A stretch of DNA of 64,000 nt. Source: Brevibacillus reuszeri (GTDB taxonomy: Bacteria > Bacillota > Bacilli > Brevibacillales > Brevibacillaceae). A program made the translations under genes and the position numbers. The stretch spans positions 1,368,547 to 1,432,546 of the forward strand of contig NZ_LGIQ01000009.1 of NCBI RefSeq assembly GCF_001187725.1, written 5' to 3'. The first letter of the stretch is position 1, and each line of letters begins with the position of its first letter. Of this stretch, positions 33,011 through 41,340 are shown one piece after another. Below the pieces are notes generated by a model. The model was not told the origin of the DNA, did not search any database, and saw only the letters and a program-made list of their open reading frames with translations.

Positions 33011-33970
33011 TTATTTCCAGAACTTCCACCAGCTCTTTTTGCTCGCTGGGTCAGCAGATGGATTGGCTGCAATTTTTTGCCTTGCAGCTTCCTCAACCTC
33101 TTGGGCACCTGGTACACGTGCGAGGAAATGATCAACCATCGGCTTGTAATTATCCTGCAAATGCTCCTGCATATTACGCAAAATGGCGATCGCTTTTTCT
33201 TTTTGATCGGTAGCAAGCAGTGCATTGGCATAGTTAAAACCGGCATACGGAAGTGGAAACTCCGGCGTCCAGAACCTTTCACAAATCTGGATCAGTTGAT
33301 ACACGTAGCCTGCTTGTCCCAATTCTCCTGTGACAGTCATCACGACCTCGAAGCGGTCCTTCGCTCCCTCAATCGCGATATTGTACCAATGCATGGCTTT
33401 GAGCAAATTATCCTCTGTGAGCGCGAGACGAGCCAAATGAAGCTGAGGACGCCAAGCTCCTTCTTTTCCCGAGAGCGCCTCCAGCTGTACTCGTAGCTCT
33501 TCCTTTTTACCGCTATGCAGAAAGCTTTCTACAAACATGTTGAGTCCATTTTCTTGATTCGGGTCTTTATGTAATCCCGTATTCAGCGTCTCAAACGCTT
33601 TTGCCTCGTCCCCTTCGTACGCATAAATCTTGGCGAGATTCGTGCATGCTGTACCCGACGACGGGAATCGTTCCAGGCAATCCGTTAAGATCGATTTGGC
33701 ACGGTCGAATTCCTTTGCTTGCATATGTACGACTGCACGGAAAATCAGGGCAGACTCAATCGGACCATATAATTCGAGAAGCCTGTCCGCCGCAACGGCA
33801 GCTTGCTCATGAAATTGATCCTTCACCAACTCCATCGCGAAATCGCGAAGCTTTTCCTTCTCATCCCAGTACATATCCAGGTTATGCGGAATCACCTTTT
33901 TCTGGTAATCTTCTCGGGACATTTCGATGGAATGACCAAATTCATTGGTAAACGTCACAAAATCAGACAT
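33011..33970 (-). CDS. Tetratricopeptide-repeat protein
   Basis: A 319-residue soluble protein made of helical TPR-like repeats from about residue 65 to 290 ('LIFRAVVHMQAKEFDRAKSI', 'ACTNLAKIYAYEGDEAKAFE'). The C-terminus is basic and Trp-rich ('KKSWWKFWK'), which may contact membrane or nucleic acid. There is no signal peptide and no enzymatic motif. TPR proteins are scaffolds; the partner is unknown. The ATG has a GAGG site 9 nt upstream. Confidence 0.85.
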   Translation of the reverse strand: MSDFVTFTNEFGHSIEMSREDYQKKVIPHNLDMYWDEKEKLRDFAMELVKDQFHEQAAVAADRLLELYGPIESALIFRAVVHMQAKEFDRAKSILTDCLERFPSSGTACTNLAKIYAYEGDEAKAFETLNTGLHKDPNQENGLNMFVESFLHSGKKEELRVQLEALSGKEGAWRPQLHLARLALTEDNLLKAMHWYNIAIEGAKDRFEVVMTVTGELGQAGYVYQLIQICERFWTPEFPLPYAGFNYANALLATDQKEKAIAILRNMQEHLQDNYKPMVDHFLARVPGAQEVEEAARQKIAANPSADPASKKSWWKFWK

Positions 33971-34030
33971 GAAACAGCCTCACTTTCATTTCCTTCGCAA
34001 TAGTATTAAGGTACTGGACAAGCTCGTGCC

Positions 34031-34405
34031 TTAAATCCAGGCTTTCATGTTTACTTTACGAATAAAATCCTCCATTGATTCCTTCGCGGGTTCGTCATTG
34101 CTCTCCTCAACATCCTGCATACCCATCAATTGTCGAAACAGAGCCTCGTTGCGCGTGGCCAAAGCAAAGTCAAGCAGAGCTTCTCGTGATACACGCGCTG
34201 CTTCCTCCTCCATCAGCCGTTCCTCTAGATCAATATCATCTTCTACAATAGGAAACTGCTTATCTATTTTGGGGATGCGAATTACCCACGCAAACGCGCT
34301 GTCTGGATTACGGTCACGTGCGATTAAGTAACCGTACTCGCCGAGTGGCAAACCTTGCTCAAAGGAGTCGGCAACGATGACGACGCGTTGTCCAAGCTTG
34401 AACAT
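34031..34405 (-). CDS. Conserved acidic protein of unknown function
   Basis: A 124-residue soluble protein. The start 'MFKLGQRVVIVADSFEQGLP' suggests a small beta-barrel (SH3/KOW-like) with 'GEYGYLIARDRNPDSAFAWV' after it, followed by an acidic helical part. I used the ATG at 34405 with GGGAG 9 nt upstream; the longer frame begins in AT-rich DNA without a good site. I do not recognise a family, and no neighbour suggests a role. Confidence 0.65.
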   Translation of the reverse strand: MFKLGQRVVIVADSFEQGLPLGEYGYLIARDRNPDSAFAWVIRIPKIDKQFPIVEDDIDLEERLMEEEAARVSREALLDFALATRNEALFRQLMGMQDVEESNDEPAKESMEDFIRKVNMKAWI

Positions 34406-34584
34406 GAGCGTCAACTCCCTATAAAGATTAATTCTAATCATACTAAATTGTATGTGTTCTTGGGAAGAGAAAACCCCAAGGATAGCCAAAAGCACAAAAA
34501 GTTTGTTGCCAGAACCAAAATACGGTACACTTTACCTAGCTATTCCTTTTCATGAAAACGTTATGGTAAATGAGGTGTACGCAT

Positions 34585-35028
34585 ATGTCTGACATGTCCA
34601 CGGGTTTTTCCATTTTCATCATTTCCTGGACTTTTATACTGGTCGGCCTAATGGGCATTGGTGGCTATTTTATGTTTCGCAAGTTCCTCAAATCCATGCC
34701 AAAAAAGGACGGAAAATCCGATCTCGACTGGCAGGATCTTTACATCGACAAAACTCGCTCGCTTTGGACCGATGAGGGCTTGACGCTTCTCAATGAGCTT
34801 GTGGACCCTGTTCCCCAGCTGTTCCGCGATGTAGCGAGACGGTCGATCGCCGCCAAGATTGGCCAGATTGCACTCGAAGAAAAAGCCACGTCGATCACGA
34901 CAGACCTGATCGTCAAGGGCTATATCGTTGCTACCCCGAAGCGTGACCATAAATGGCTGATTGCTCACTTGAAGACAAAGCAAATCGATTACAAGCCATA
35001 CGAGAAATATTTGAATGCCGAGGGCTAG
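34585..35028 (+). CDS. DUF2621-family membrane-anchored protein
   Basis: A 147-residue protein with one N-terminal helix (about 8-28) and a cytosolic domain with 'KSDLDWQDLYIDKTRSLW', 'DVARRSIAAKIGQIALEEKA' and 'DLIVKGYIVATPKRDHKWL', a pattern I associate with the DUF2621 proteins of Bacillales. The function is unknown. The ATG at 34585 has GAGGTG 7 nt upstream; an in-frame ATG five codons earlier overlaps it. It is followed at 86 nt by a small membrane gene on the same strand. Confidence 0.8.
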   Translation: MSDMSTGFSIFIISWTFILVGLMGIGGYFMFRKFLKSMPKKDGKSDLDWQDLYIDKTRSLWTDEGLTLLNELVDPVPQLFRDVARRSIAAKIGQIALEEKATSITTDLIVKGYIVATPKRDHKWLIAHLKTKQIDYKPYEKYLNAEG

Positions 35029-35114
35029 TCAGTCATTCGGAAGAAGTCATCCTCGAAACTTCTAGTTGGGATAACCGTAAACAAAGGTAGACCTTTTATC
35101 GAGGAGCGATGTGG

Positions 35115-35360
35115 ATGTCAGTTGTACTTACCATCTTGGGTATCGGTTTGGTCCTGTTTATCGTTGCTATCGTCATTGTGGTAGCTCTATTAAAGAAAGG
35201 TGCCAGCCTTCTTTGGAAAAGCGGCAGGCACAGCTATCGCAGATACAGCAGTAGCGATTACAGACACCGCAGCCCGTTTTGGAAGCTTAGTCACAAAACA
35301 TATGGTCATCGCCATTATCGTCGCAGACATTCGAGTCACAGTGGATTTTTCAGTAGCTAA
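35115..35360 (+). CDS. Small membrane protein with basic, His/Ser/Tyr-rich tail
   Basis: About 81 residues. A single hydrophobic helix covers about residues 2-26, then a strongly basic tail rich in His, Ser, Tyr and Arg ('YRRYSSSDYRHRSPFW', 'GHRHYRRRHSSHSG'). The second in-frame ATG (35115) has the GAGGAG site at the better distance (8 nt); the first, two codons earlier, is too close. I do not recognise a family. His/Tyr-rich tails occur in some spore-coat-associated small proteins, so a coat role is possible but unproved. Confidence 0.65.
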   Translation: MSVVLTILGIGLVLFIVAIVIVVALLKKGASLLWKSGRHSYRRYSSSDYRHRSPFWKLSHKTYGHRHYRRRHSSHSGFFSS

Positions 35361-35381
35361 TAGAACATCTACACACATATG

Positions 35382-35414
35382 AAACCGAGCCCCCGGAAAA
35401 GGAAGCTCGGTTTT
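35382..35414. terminator. Bidirectional terminator
   Basis: AACCGAGC / GCTCGGTTTTT with a 14-nt loop, following the small membrane gene and facing the convergent DUF502 gene. Confidence 0.8.
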
Positions 35415-35468
35415 TGTTTTCTCGTAGATTCACGCTAAAGATCAGCTTTTCCATTGCAGCAGGTTCCT

Positions 35469-36032
35469 TTAGCTCTTGCTCTTCTCTTGCTTTTTTCCGG
35501 AGACTCCTCCAGAGACGAGAAAAGCCATCGCTTCTGCACTTTCTACATCTAGTGGCTGGACCTGCTCCTTTGGAAATAACAGCAGGTTTCCTGCGAAATT
35601 GTACGACTGCGGAATGTACACAGCGACATGGTCACGAAGCCCAAATGCCTCCAGGTCCTCCTGTGTGATAAAACCTATCACCTTTGCATTCCCGTCTTTA
35701 AACAAGGTGACTAGGACCGGCTTGTCAAAGCTTTTCTTGTCCCCTACAAAAGCTCCGATCAAATCTTTCAGAGATGAGTAGATCAATTTGATAAAAGGTA
35801 CTTTTTCAAAGATTTTGGACACGAGCGATAATACCCCTCGTGTCAGCACATTCGATGCGAGAAAACCGATGACCGTGATCCCCAATATGGTCAGGAGAAA
35901 TCCTATGCCAGGTATCCGGAGATTTAACCAGCTGTCAACCGTTGTGAATATGTAATACAGGATGTAGATGGTGACCGCAAGCGGGATCACATAAAGCAAG
36001 CCTTCCAGAAAATAACGTGCTATGCGCTTCAT
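35469..36032 (-). CDS. DUF502-family membrane protein
   Basis: A 187-residue protein with two N-terminal helices (about 8-32 and 44-68) and a soluble C-terminal domain containing 'VPFIKLIYSSLKDLIGAF', 'GFITQEDLEAFGLRDHVAVY' and 'PLDVESAEAMAFLVSGGVS', all features of the DUF502 family. The role is unknown. The ATG has AAGGAGA 6 nt upstream. It is divergent from the rhodanese gene. Confidence 0.9.
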   Translation of the reverse strand: MKRIARYFLEGLLYVIPLAVTIYILYYIFTTVDSWLNLRIPGIGFLLTILGITVIGFLASNVLTRGVLSLVSKIFEKVPFIKLIYSSLKDLIGAFVGDKKSFDKPVLVTLFKDGNAKVIGFITQEDLEAFGLRDHVAVYIPQSYNFAGNLLLFPKEQVQPLDVESAEAMAFLVSGGVSGKKQEKSKS

Positions 36033-36153
36033 TTTTCGTCTCCTTCCCCAAACCCTAACCCAAGCCTATACGAGAGTCCTCTCCCAGAATTATTGTACCT
36101 GATTCACAGGCCATCTGCTATGATGGAGGAAAAAAGGGAAAGTAGGGAGATAT

Positions 36154-36987
36154 ATGCAACCACTCGTCACCCCACAATGGCTCAAGGATCATCTCCAAGA
36201 TGAAAATGTGGTCATCGTCGATTGCCGTTTTGCGCTAAGCGCTTCTGAAGCTGGCGCCGAGGATTATCGAAATGATCACATACCCGGTGCTCGTTACTTT
36301 GATTTAAACCGTGATCTTTCTGGACCAAAGGGAGCTCATGGTGGGCGTCATCCACTGCCAGACCCAACTGCACTCGTCTCCCTTTTTTCACGTGCAGGTA
36401 TAGATGAAAACGTTACTGTCATTGCCTATGACGATCAAGAAATGGCGATGGCTGGACGCCTATGGTGGCTTCTGCGTTACCTCGGTCACGATAAGGTAGC
36501 TGTCCTCGATGGCGGATATGCTGCCTGGAAAGAAGCTGGCTACGAGGTGACCGCTGATGTGCCGACACCACAGGCTCGTGCCTTCACCCCGCATGTTCGT
36601 CCAGATATGCTTGTAGACGTTCAGGCTGTTCGTGAACGTAGCCGGCAAACGGTCCTGTTGGATTCCCGTGCACCAGAGCGTTATCGTGGTGAAGTGGAAC
36701 CGCTAGACCCAAAAGCTGGTCATATCCCAGGCGCGCTCAGCTTCTTTTATAAAGACAATCTCGCTTCAGACATGACGATGCTCCCCGTTGAAAAATTGAG
36801 TGAGCGGATTGCAGACTTTGCCAATCAAGACATTATCGTCTACTGCGGATCTGGCGTAACAGCCTGCTCCAACCTGCTTGCCCTTCATGCAGCAGGACGG
36901 ACTGATGTGAAATTGTACACCGGCAGCTGGAGCGATTGGGTTTCTTATGAGGACAATCCGGTAGCAACAGGCGAAGAGCAAGAGTAG
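36154..36987 (+). CDS. Two-domain rhodanese-type sulfurtransferase
   Basis: A 277-residue cytosolic enzyme with two rhodanese modules (about 5-125, inactive, and 150-270). The second holds the catalytic loop 'VYCGSGVTAC', with the active Cys in CGSGVT. This loop is typical of mercaptopyruvate or thiosulfate sulfurtransferases, and 'GAHGGRHPLPDP' with 'VLLDSRAPERYRG' is also characteristic. It transfers sulfane sulfur to cyanide or a thiol acceptor. The GGGAG site lies 5 nt before the ATG. A strong terminator follows. Confidence 0.92.
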   Translation: MQPLVTPQWLKDHLQDENVVIVDCRFALSASEAGAEDYRNDHIPGARYFDLNRDLSGPKGAHGGRHPLPDPTALVSLFSRAGIDENVTVIAYDDQEMAMAGRLWWLLRYLGHDKVAVLDGGYAAWKEAGYEVTADVPTPQARAFTPHVRPDMLVDVQAVRERSRQTVLLDSRAPERYRGEVEPLDPKAGHIPGALSFFYKDNLASDMTMLPVEKLSERIADFANQDIIVYCGSGVTACSNLLALHAAGRTDVKLYTGSWSDWVSYEDNPVATGEEQE

Positions 36988-37019
36988 CCATTGTCACTGT
37001 AGAGCTTACATAAAGTATA

Positions 37020-37061
37020 TACATCGCTTTAAGCCATCATGGCTTGAGCGATGTATTTTTT
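37020..37061 (+). terminator. Terminator after the sulfurtransferase gene
   Basis: A long stem ACATCGCT / AGCGATGT with inner AAGCC / GGCTT followed by ATTTTTT. It resembles in sequence the hairpin at 39162-39204, on the far side of the PrsW-like gene. Confidence 0.8.
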
Positions 37062-37178
37062 GTGTAAAAGTCAATAGATTGCGCCGTTTTATCTTTTTTT
37101 CACTTTGTAATTCATACTACAGAAATCTATTTTCACAACAGTAAAATAAAAACCAACGAAGTAAGAGGATGAGGTAAA

Positions 37179-37232
37179 ATGAAAATGACTAGGAAGAAAA
37201 AGGTATTCTCTATCGGGATTATAGTTGTCTAA
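37179..37232 (+). CDS. Possible 17-codon ORF or gene remnant
   Basis: ATG-initiated (MKMTRKKKVFSIGIIVV) with a good GAGGATGAGG site 5 nt upstream. The peptide looks like the beginning of a signal peptide or membrane protein that stops early, so it may be a decayed gene, a leader peptide or chance. It lies in an otherwise empty 311-nt stretch, 66 nt upstream of the PrsW-like gene. Confidence 0.3.
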   Translation: MKMTRKKKVFSIGIIVV

Positions 37233-37298
37233 GAAGCTTCGTAAAGCGTTGGGTGAAGCGAAAAAATAAGGCAATATGAGATAAAGGAAGAATAATAA

Positions 37299-39125
37299 AT
37301 GCCAGCTAAAGATGTATTTGATTTCCTGCGCGAGCATCCATTGCTGCGAGGGGTGCCAGATAACGAACTGCAAATTGCAGCCAAGCTGATTGAACCGATC
37401 TATTTAAACGATGGCCAGTCGCTTCTTGTAGAAGGTGATATGGGCACAGATTGCTTCTTCATTCATACGGGCAGCGTTCAGGTGTCCTCACGAAATCTGG
37501 TAGGCAATACACTTCTGCTAGCAGAGCTTGGACCAGGTGCGTTAGTTGGTGAGATTGGATTACTGCAGCATGAACGCAGATCGGCTTCGGTCACGGCTAT
37601 TCATGATGTTGTTGCCCTACGCTTGGAACGGCAATCCTTTGAGTTCCTCGCTAAAGTGAGTCCTCTGTTCCATGAAAGTCTCCTGCTCACCGTTCGTATC
37701 CGAATGCTTCATCGAAAGCTCCGTAATGCTACCATATGGTCGGTAATTCCTGATGCGGAGCTGCGTGGTCTTGCTGAGGTTTTGACAACTCGTAAGGTCG
37801 CTAAGGGTGAGACCATTGTAGAGACGGGAGCAAGGACAGATCAGTTTTTTATGGTGAGCAGTGGAAGATTCGAAGTACGCAGTAAAGGCCGCAAGAAAGC
37901 CCTACTATTGGAAGGTGACTTTTTCGGAGAAGAGCTGCTGCTCTCTGATGTTTTATCGGAGTATACGATTACGGCGTCAGAGGACAGCGAGCTAATGGTA
38001 TTGGGCAAGGAAGAATTTCTTACGATCCTACGCTATTATACTCCCATTCAAAAGCAATTTTTAGAGATTATTCGTATCCGTCACCCTCATGCTCTCTCCA
38101 AGATAAAAAGTGAGTTTCGTGAAGAACAGGAGCTGGTTGCAGACGCCGCCGCTGCCCCTGTGCCTAAAGCGAGAGAACACTGGATTGATAGTCTTCTCTG
38201 GCTTGGTGGGGGCTTTGTTGTTTTATCCTTATTGGCCCTTTATTTCAATAATGATATACTGCACATCTTCACGCTACTCACAGGAGGGCTAGTTGGTCCC
38301 GTTACCTTTGTTGCTTATATGAGAGACCATCAGCTTTTGGGAATCAGACAGACGAAATTAAGCCTACTATTTGCTGCCTCTGGTCTTATCGCTGTTCCAA
38401 TTGCCTTCTTAGTGGAACGTTTATGGTTCATACATACTGCCACAAGCGCAATTGATTTTTCACAATTTCGTTCCCCTCTTGCAATCTCTCTCATTGAAGA
38501 GGGCGTCAAGCTTTTCGTTTGCTTTCTTCTTGTAAGGCCGAAGCGCATGCATTTTTTAATGGATGCTCTTGTCTTCGGGGCTGCAGCAGGCATGGGCTTT
38601 GCTGCGATTGAAAGTATGCTGTACGGATGGTCGCATATGAAAGAAGCCTCTTCTCTTGGAATGCTCTCCATGCTTTGGATCAGAGCGTTGCTATCCCCAT
38701 TTGGCCATGGGGCTTGGACAGCTATAGCCGCAGCCGGGATCTGGTTGATTGTTTCTACTTGGCGCACGAAAGCTGCAAGAAATGCTAAGGGAGGTTCGAA
38801 GATATTCGGGGCAGCCTTGCTTATTATAATCGCCATTATTCTTCATGCGCTTTGGGACTTTCAATTTGGGAGTAGTTTTGCTGCAATTGGGATGATGGTT
38901 GCGATTGGCTGTATCGATATCGCTCTATTATTTTTCCTCATTCGCACTGGTCGCACGCAAGAGCTGCATAGCTATACAACGATGAACCCCTATGTACAGG
39001 AGCAATTGCGGCATATTGTGCAGGAGGATAGTACAACCGGTGAGCTCTACTGCGGGAGCTGTGGCAGCGCTTCGCCACGAAGTGCGAGGTATTGTGCCCG
39101 CTGTGGGCATGCCTTGCGTAGATAG
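37299..39125 (+). CDS. cNMP-domain/PrsW-type intramembrane protease/zinc-ribbon fusion
   Basis: A 608-residue protein with four visible parts. (1) A CRP-like cyclic-nucleotide-binding domain spans about 12-125; its phosphate-cassette-like 'GEIGLLQHERRSASV' keeps the Glu and Arg. (2) A second such domain (about 150-258) has 'FGEELLLSDVLSEYTITA' with no Arg, so probably degenerate. (3) From about 295 to 550 a polytopic region carries the PrsW protease motifs: EExxK (Glu400, Glu401, Lys404), GFAxxE (433-438), His470 and HALWD (516-520). (4) A C-terminal zinc ribbon has Cys585, 588, 599 and 602. PrsW cleaves membrane anti-sigma factors; a ligand-gated protease is inferred. It has only a weak AAGGAAG ribosome site. 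Confidence 0.85.
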   Translation: MPAKDVFDFLREHPLLRGVPDNELQIAAKLIEPIYLNDGQSLLVEGDMGTDCFFIHTGSVQVSSRNLVGNTLLLAELGPGALVGEIGLLQHERRSASVTAIHDVVALRLERQSFEFLAKVSPLFHESLLLTVRIRMLHRKLRNATIWSVIPDAELRGLAEVLTTRKVAKGETIVETGARTDQFFMVSSGRFEVRSKGRKKALLLEGDFFGEELLLSDVLSEYTITASEDSELMVLGKEEFLTILRYYTPIQKQFLEIIRIRHPHALSKIKSEFREEQELVADAAAAPVPKAREHWIDSLLWLGGGFVVLSLLALYFNNDILHIFTLLTGGLVGPVTFVAYMRDHQLLGIRQTKLSLLFAASGLIAVPIAFLVERLWFIHTATSAIDFSQFRSPLAISLIEEGVKLFVCFLLVRPKRMHFLMDALVFGAAAGMGFAAIESMLYGWSHMKEASSLGMLSMLWIRALLSPFGHGAWTAIAAAGIWLIVSTWRTKAARNAKGGSKIFGAALLIIIAIILHALWDFQFGSSFAAIGMMVAIGCIDIALLFFLIRTGRTQELHSYTTMNPYVQEQLRHIVQEDSTTGELYCGSCGSASPRSARYCARCGHALRR

Positions 39126-39161
39126 AAACCTTCTTTGCTGACCATATTGTTTGATTGCTAC

Positions 39162-39204
39162 ATACATCGCCAAGCGGCTTGTCGCTCTGGCAATGTATTT
39201 TTTT
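39162..39204 (+). terminator. Terminator after the PrsW-like gene
   Basis: ATACATCGCCAAGC pairs imperfectly with GCTCTGGCAATGTAT, followed by TTTTTTTAT. It starts 36 nt after the stop and shares words (ATACATCGC, AAGC, GGCTTG, ATGTATTTTTT) with the hairpin at 37020-37061. Confidence 0.7.
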
Positions 39205-39279
39205 ATGCATGTAGTCAAAAAAATGATGTAACTCTTTTTAAAGGATTGTCGTAAATATTTGAGAAAGAAGGTGAAGGCT

Positions 39280-40137
39280 TTGAAGTATTTCGAAGAAGCG
39301 AAACCGAACCCCTTCTCCGAGCCCAGCAGAAGAGAACGAGGAGTGATTCGTTTTATTCGCCTTCTGCTTCATTTTGGCTATCAGGAGGCTATGTCGTGTC
39401 TCTTCCCAGTCTTTATTTTTGCCTCTCTCGCTCTGTCCAAATTTGTCACGATTCCTGGACTGGCTCGATATGACTTGCTGCTTGTGCTTTGCCTACTCTT
39501 TCAAATCTACATGGTAAAAAGCGGGCTGGAGAGCGTGGATGAGTTGAAAGTCATCTCCATTTTTCACCTGATCGGGCTGGCACTCGAGCTATTCAAGGTA
39601 CATATGGGCTCCTGGGGATATCCTGAAGATGCGATCAGCAAAGTTTTTGGTGTCCCGCTCTATAGTGGATTTATGTACGCGAGCGTCGCGAGTTATTTAT
39701 GCCAAGCGTGGCGTCGATTAGATGTAACGATCTCGGGATGGCCGAACCCGTTTTTTGCCATTACACTCGGCGCAGCTATCTATCTGAATTTTTTTATTCA
39801 TCACTTTCTGTGGGATATTCGGTGGGTGCTGATGGCTGCGATTTTTATCGTGTTTTGGAAAACGCGAGTATATTTTCGCGTCACACATGAGCGCTTCTTT
39901 ATGCCGCTCCCTCTCGCCTACTTCTTGATCGGCTTTTTCATCTGGATTGCGGAAAATATCGCTACCTTCTTCGGTGCGTGGTATTACCCAAATCAACAGT
40001 CTGGCTGGGAACTCGTACACCTCAGCAAAATCAGCTCCTGGTTTTTACTTGTGATCGTCAGCTTCATCATCGTCGCTGAGCTGAAGCATGTGAAAGCCAG
40101 AAGAACAGCGTCCTCTGAAAGCAAGCAAATACTCTAA
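39280..40137 (+). CDS. DUF817-family integral membrane protein
   Basis: About 285 residues, polytopic with seven or eight helices. It has the DUF817 features 'LALELFKVHMGSWGYPEDA', 'PLYSGFMYASVASYLCQAW' and 'WIAENIATFFGAWYYPNQ'. The function is unknown. The start is uncertain: TTG at 39280 has AAGGTGA 5 nt upstream, while in-frame GTG 39271 and TTG 39259 are also possible. It follows the PrsW-like gene at about 150 nt with a terminator between, so it is probably a separate unit. Confidence 0.85.
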   Translation: MKYFEEAKPNPFSEPSRRERGVIRFIRLLLHFGYQEAMSCLFPVFIFASLALSKFVTIPGLARYDLLLVLCLLFQIYMVKSGLESVDELKVISIFHLIGLALELFKVHMGSWGYPEDAISKVFGVPLYSGFMYASVASYLCQAWRRLDVTISGWPNPFFAITLGAAIYLNFFIHHFLWDIRWVLMAAIFIVFWKTRVYFRVTHERFFMPLPLAYFLIGFFIWIAENIATFFGAWYYPNQQSGWELVHLSKISSWFLLVIVSFIIVAELKHVKARRTASSESKQIL

Positions 40138-40164
40138 AGGGTACGTTCGACTGTTTTCACTCAA

Positions 40165-40197
40165 CAAAAAAAGGCAACTGCGCTGTTGCCTTTTTTG
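40165..40197. terminator. Bidirectional terminator
   Basis: A perfect AAAAAAGGCAAC / GTTGCCTTTTTT stem with a 7-nt loop, between the convergent DUF817 and siderophore-binding genes. Confidence 0.85.
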
Positions 40198-40199
40198 TT

Positions 40200-41168
40200 T
40201 TACTGCAAAACGCTTTTCAACACATCATCAATGATTTGCCCGTTCGCAATCGTACCAGAATAGAGCCAGCTAGACTCTTTGGGAAACTCGTAGACATGCC
40301 CATTTTTCACCGCAGGAATATTGGCGTATACAGGGTCGCTGACCAGATCCTTCATTGGTACCTCCTTACTGTTGACGATAAACAAATAATCGGTATCCAG
40401 AGTCGCCAATTTCTCCAAAGAAATCTTGCTCCAGTTTGCCTCACTTGCCTTTGTCACTTCATGTACGATTTTCGGAACCGTAAACCCTAGATCCTTGTAG
40501 AGGACATCGCCACTGGACAAGTTCTCCTTTACTACAAAGACGCTTTTAGGGAGCACCCAGAGTGCCGTAGCCGTTTTTGGCCCAACTGTTTGCTGCAGTT
40601 TTTCTTTGGCTTCCTGTGCTTTCTTTTCGTAGGCAGCCAAGACCGCCTTCGCTTCGTCCGTTTTATTCAGTACCTCTCCGACTGTTAAAAGCTCTTTTCT
40701 CCAGTCCGTATTCTTCTCGACTCCGATGGTGTAGGTGGGCGCGATTTTCGCATATTGGTTGTACTTCTCTCCCACCGCCAAATCAGCACTTTCCAAAAGG
40801 ATCAGGTCAGGGCTATAGCTCATGACGACTTCAGGTGGCAAATCATACGGAATGGCTGGGATTCCTGCCAGCTCCTTCTGCAGGTAGCCTTGTACAGAGC
40901 CTTCTCCCACAGACCATTGGGCGACTGGCTTGACCCCTAATGCGATGAGGTGGTCTTCTAAGTAAGTGGCAATCACTTTTTGTGGATGTGCCGGCAGTGT
41001 TACTTTATTCCCCATCGCATCTGTTAACACGCGTTCCGCTGAAGCTGATTGCTCTGGTGTCGTCTTTTCTGGTGATGGATTCCCTGTATGTCCTGAGCAG
41101 GCGCTAACCAGCAGCGCTGCGCATACCATTAAGGTAGAAGCAATTTGAGTCATAGACCTTTTTTTCAT
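40200..41168 (-). CDS. Siderophore ABC transporter substrate-binding lipoprotein
   Basis: A 322-residue lipoprotein with a lipobox 'LVSACSG' (lipid-modified Cys near residue 24). The mature part is the helical-backbone FhuD/FecB-type fold with 'RVLTDAMGNKVTLPAHPQKV' near the start and 'YSPDLILLES' in the middle. It binds an iron(III)-siderophore. A Fur box sits about 30 nt upstream of the start, so iron controls it. No permease or ATPase gene is adjacent; it must share one encoded elsewhere. The ATG at 41168 lies downstream of GGAGG. Confidence 0.9.
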   Translation of the reverse strand: MKKRSMTQIASTLMVCAALLVSACSGHTGNPSPEKTTPEQSASAERVLTDAMGNKVTLPAHPQKVIATYLEDHLIALGVKPVAQWSVGEGSVQGYLQKELAGIPAIPYDLPPEVVMSYSPDLILLESADLAVGEKYNQYAKIAPTYTIGVEKNTDWRKELLTVGEVLNKTDEAKAVLAAYEKKAQEAKEKLQQTVGPKTATALWVLPKSVFVVKENLSSGDVLYKDLGFTVPKIVHEVTKASEANWSKISLEKLATLDTDYLFIVNSKEVPMKDLVSDPVYANIPAVKNGHVYEFPKESSWLYSGTIANGQIIDDVLKSVLQ

Positions 41169-41194
41169 GCACGAAAAACCTCCAAGATTCAATT

Positions 41195-41213
41195 GATAAT
41201 AATTATCATAATC
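41195..41213 (-). promoter_or_regulatory. Fur box upstream of the siderophore-binding gene
   Basis: GATAATAATTATCATAATC matches the 19-bp Fur consensus (GATAATGATAATCATTATC) at 16 positions by eye. The position just before the ribosome site region fits repression by iron-loaded Fur. Confidence 0.82.
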
Positions 41214-41281
41214 ATTTATGTATTATAGGGGAAAAAGAACAGACGAGCAATGGCTATCTCTGCTTTTCACCACTCCACAGC

Positions 41282-41316
41282 AAAAAGACCTTCCGAACTC
41301 AAATGCGAAGGTCTTT
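41282..41316 (-). terminator. Terminator of the MFS gene
   Basis: Minus-strand AAAGACCTTC / GAAGGTCTTTTTG with a 13-nt loop, 25 nt after the MFS stop. Confidence 0.8.
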
Positions 41317-41340
41317 CTCCTGCTTGTTGTCTTCGTCCAT

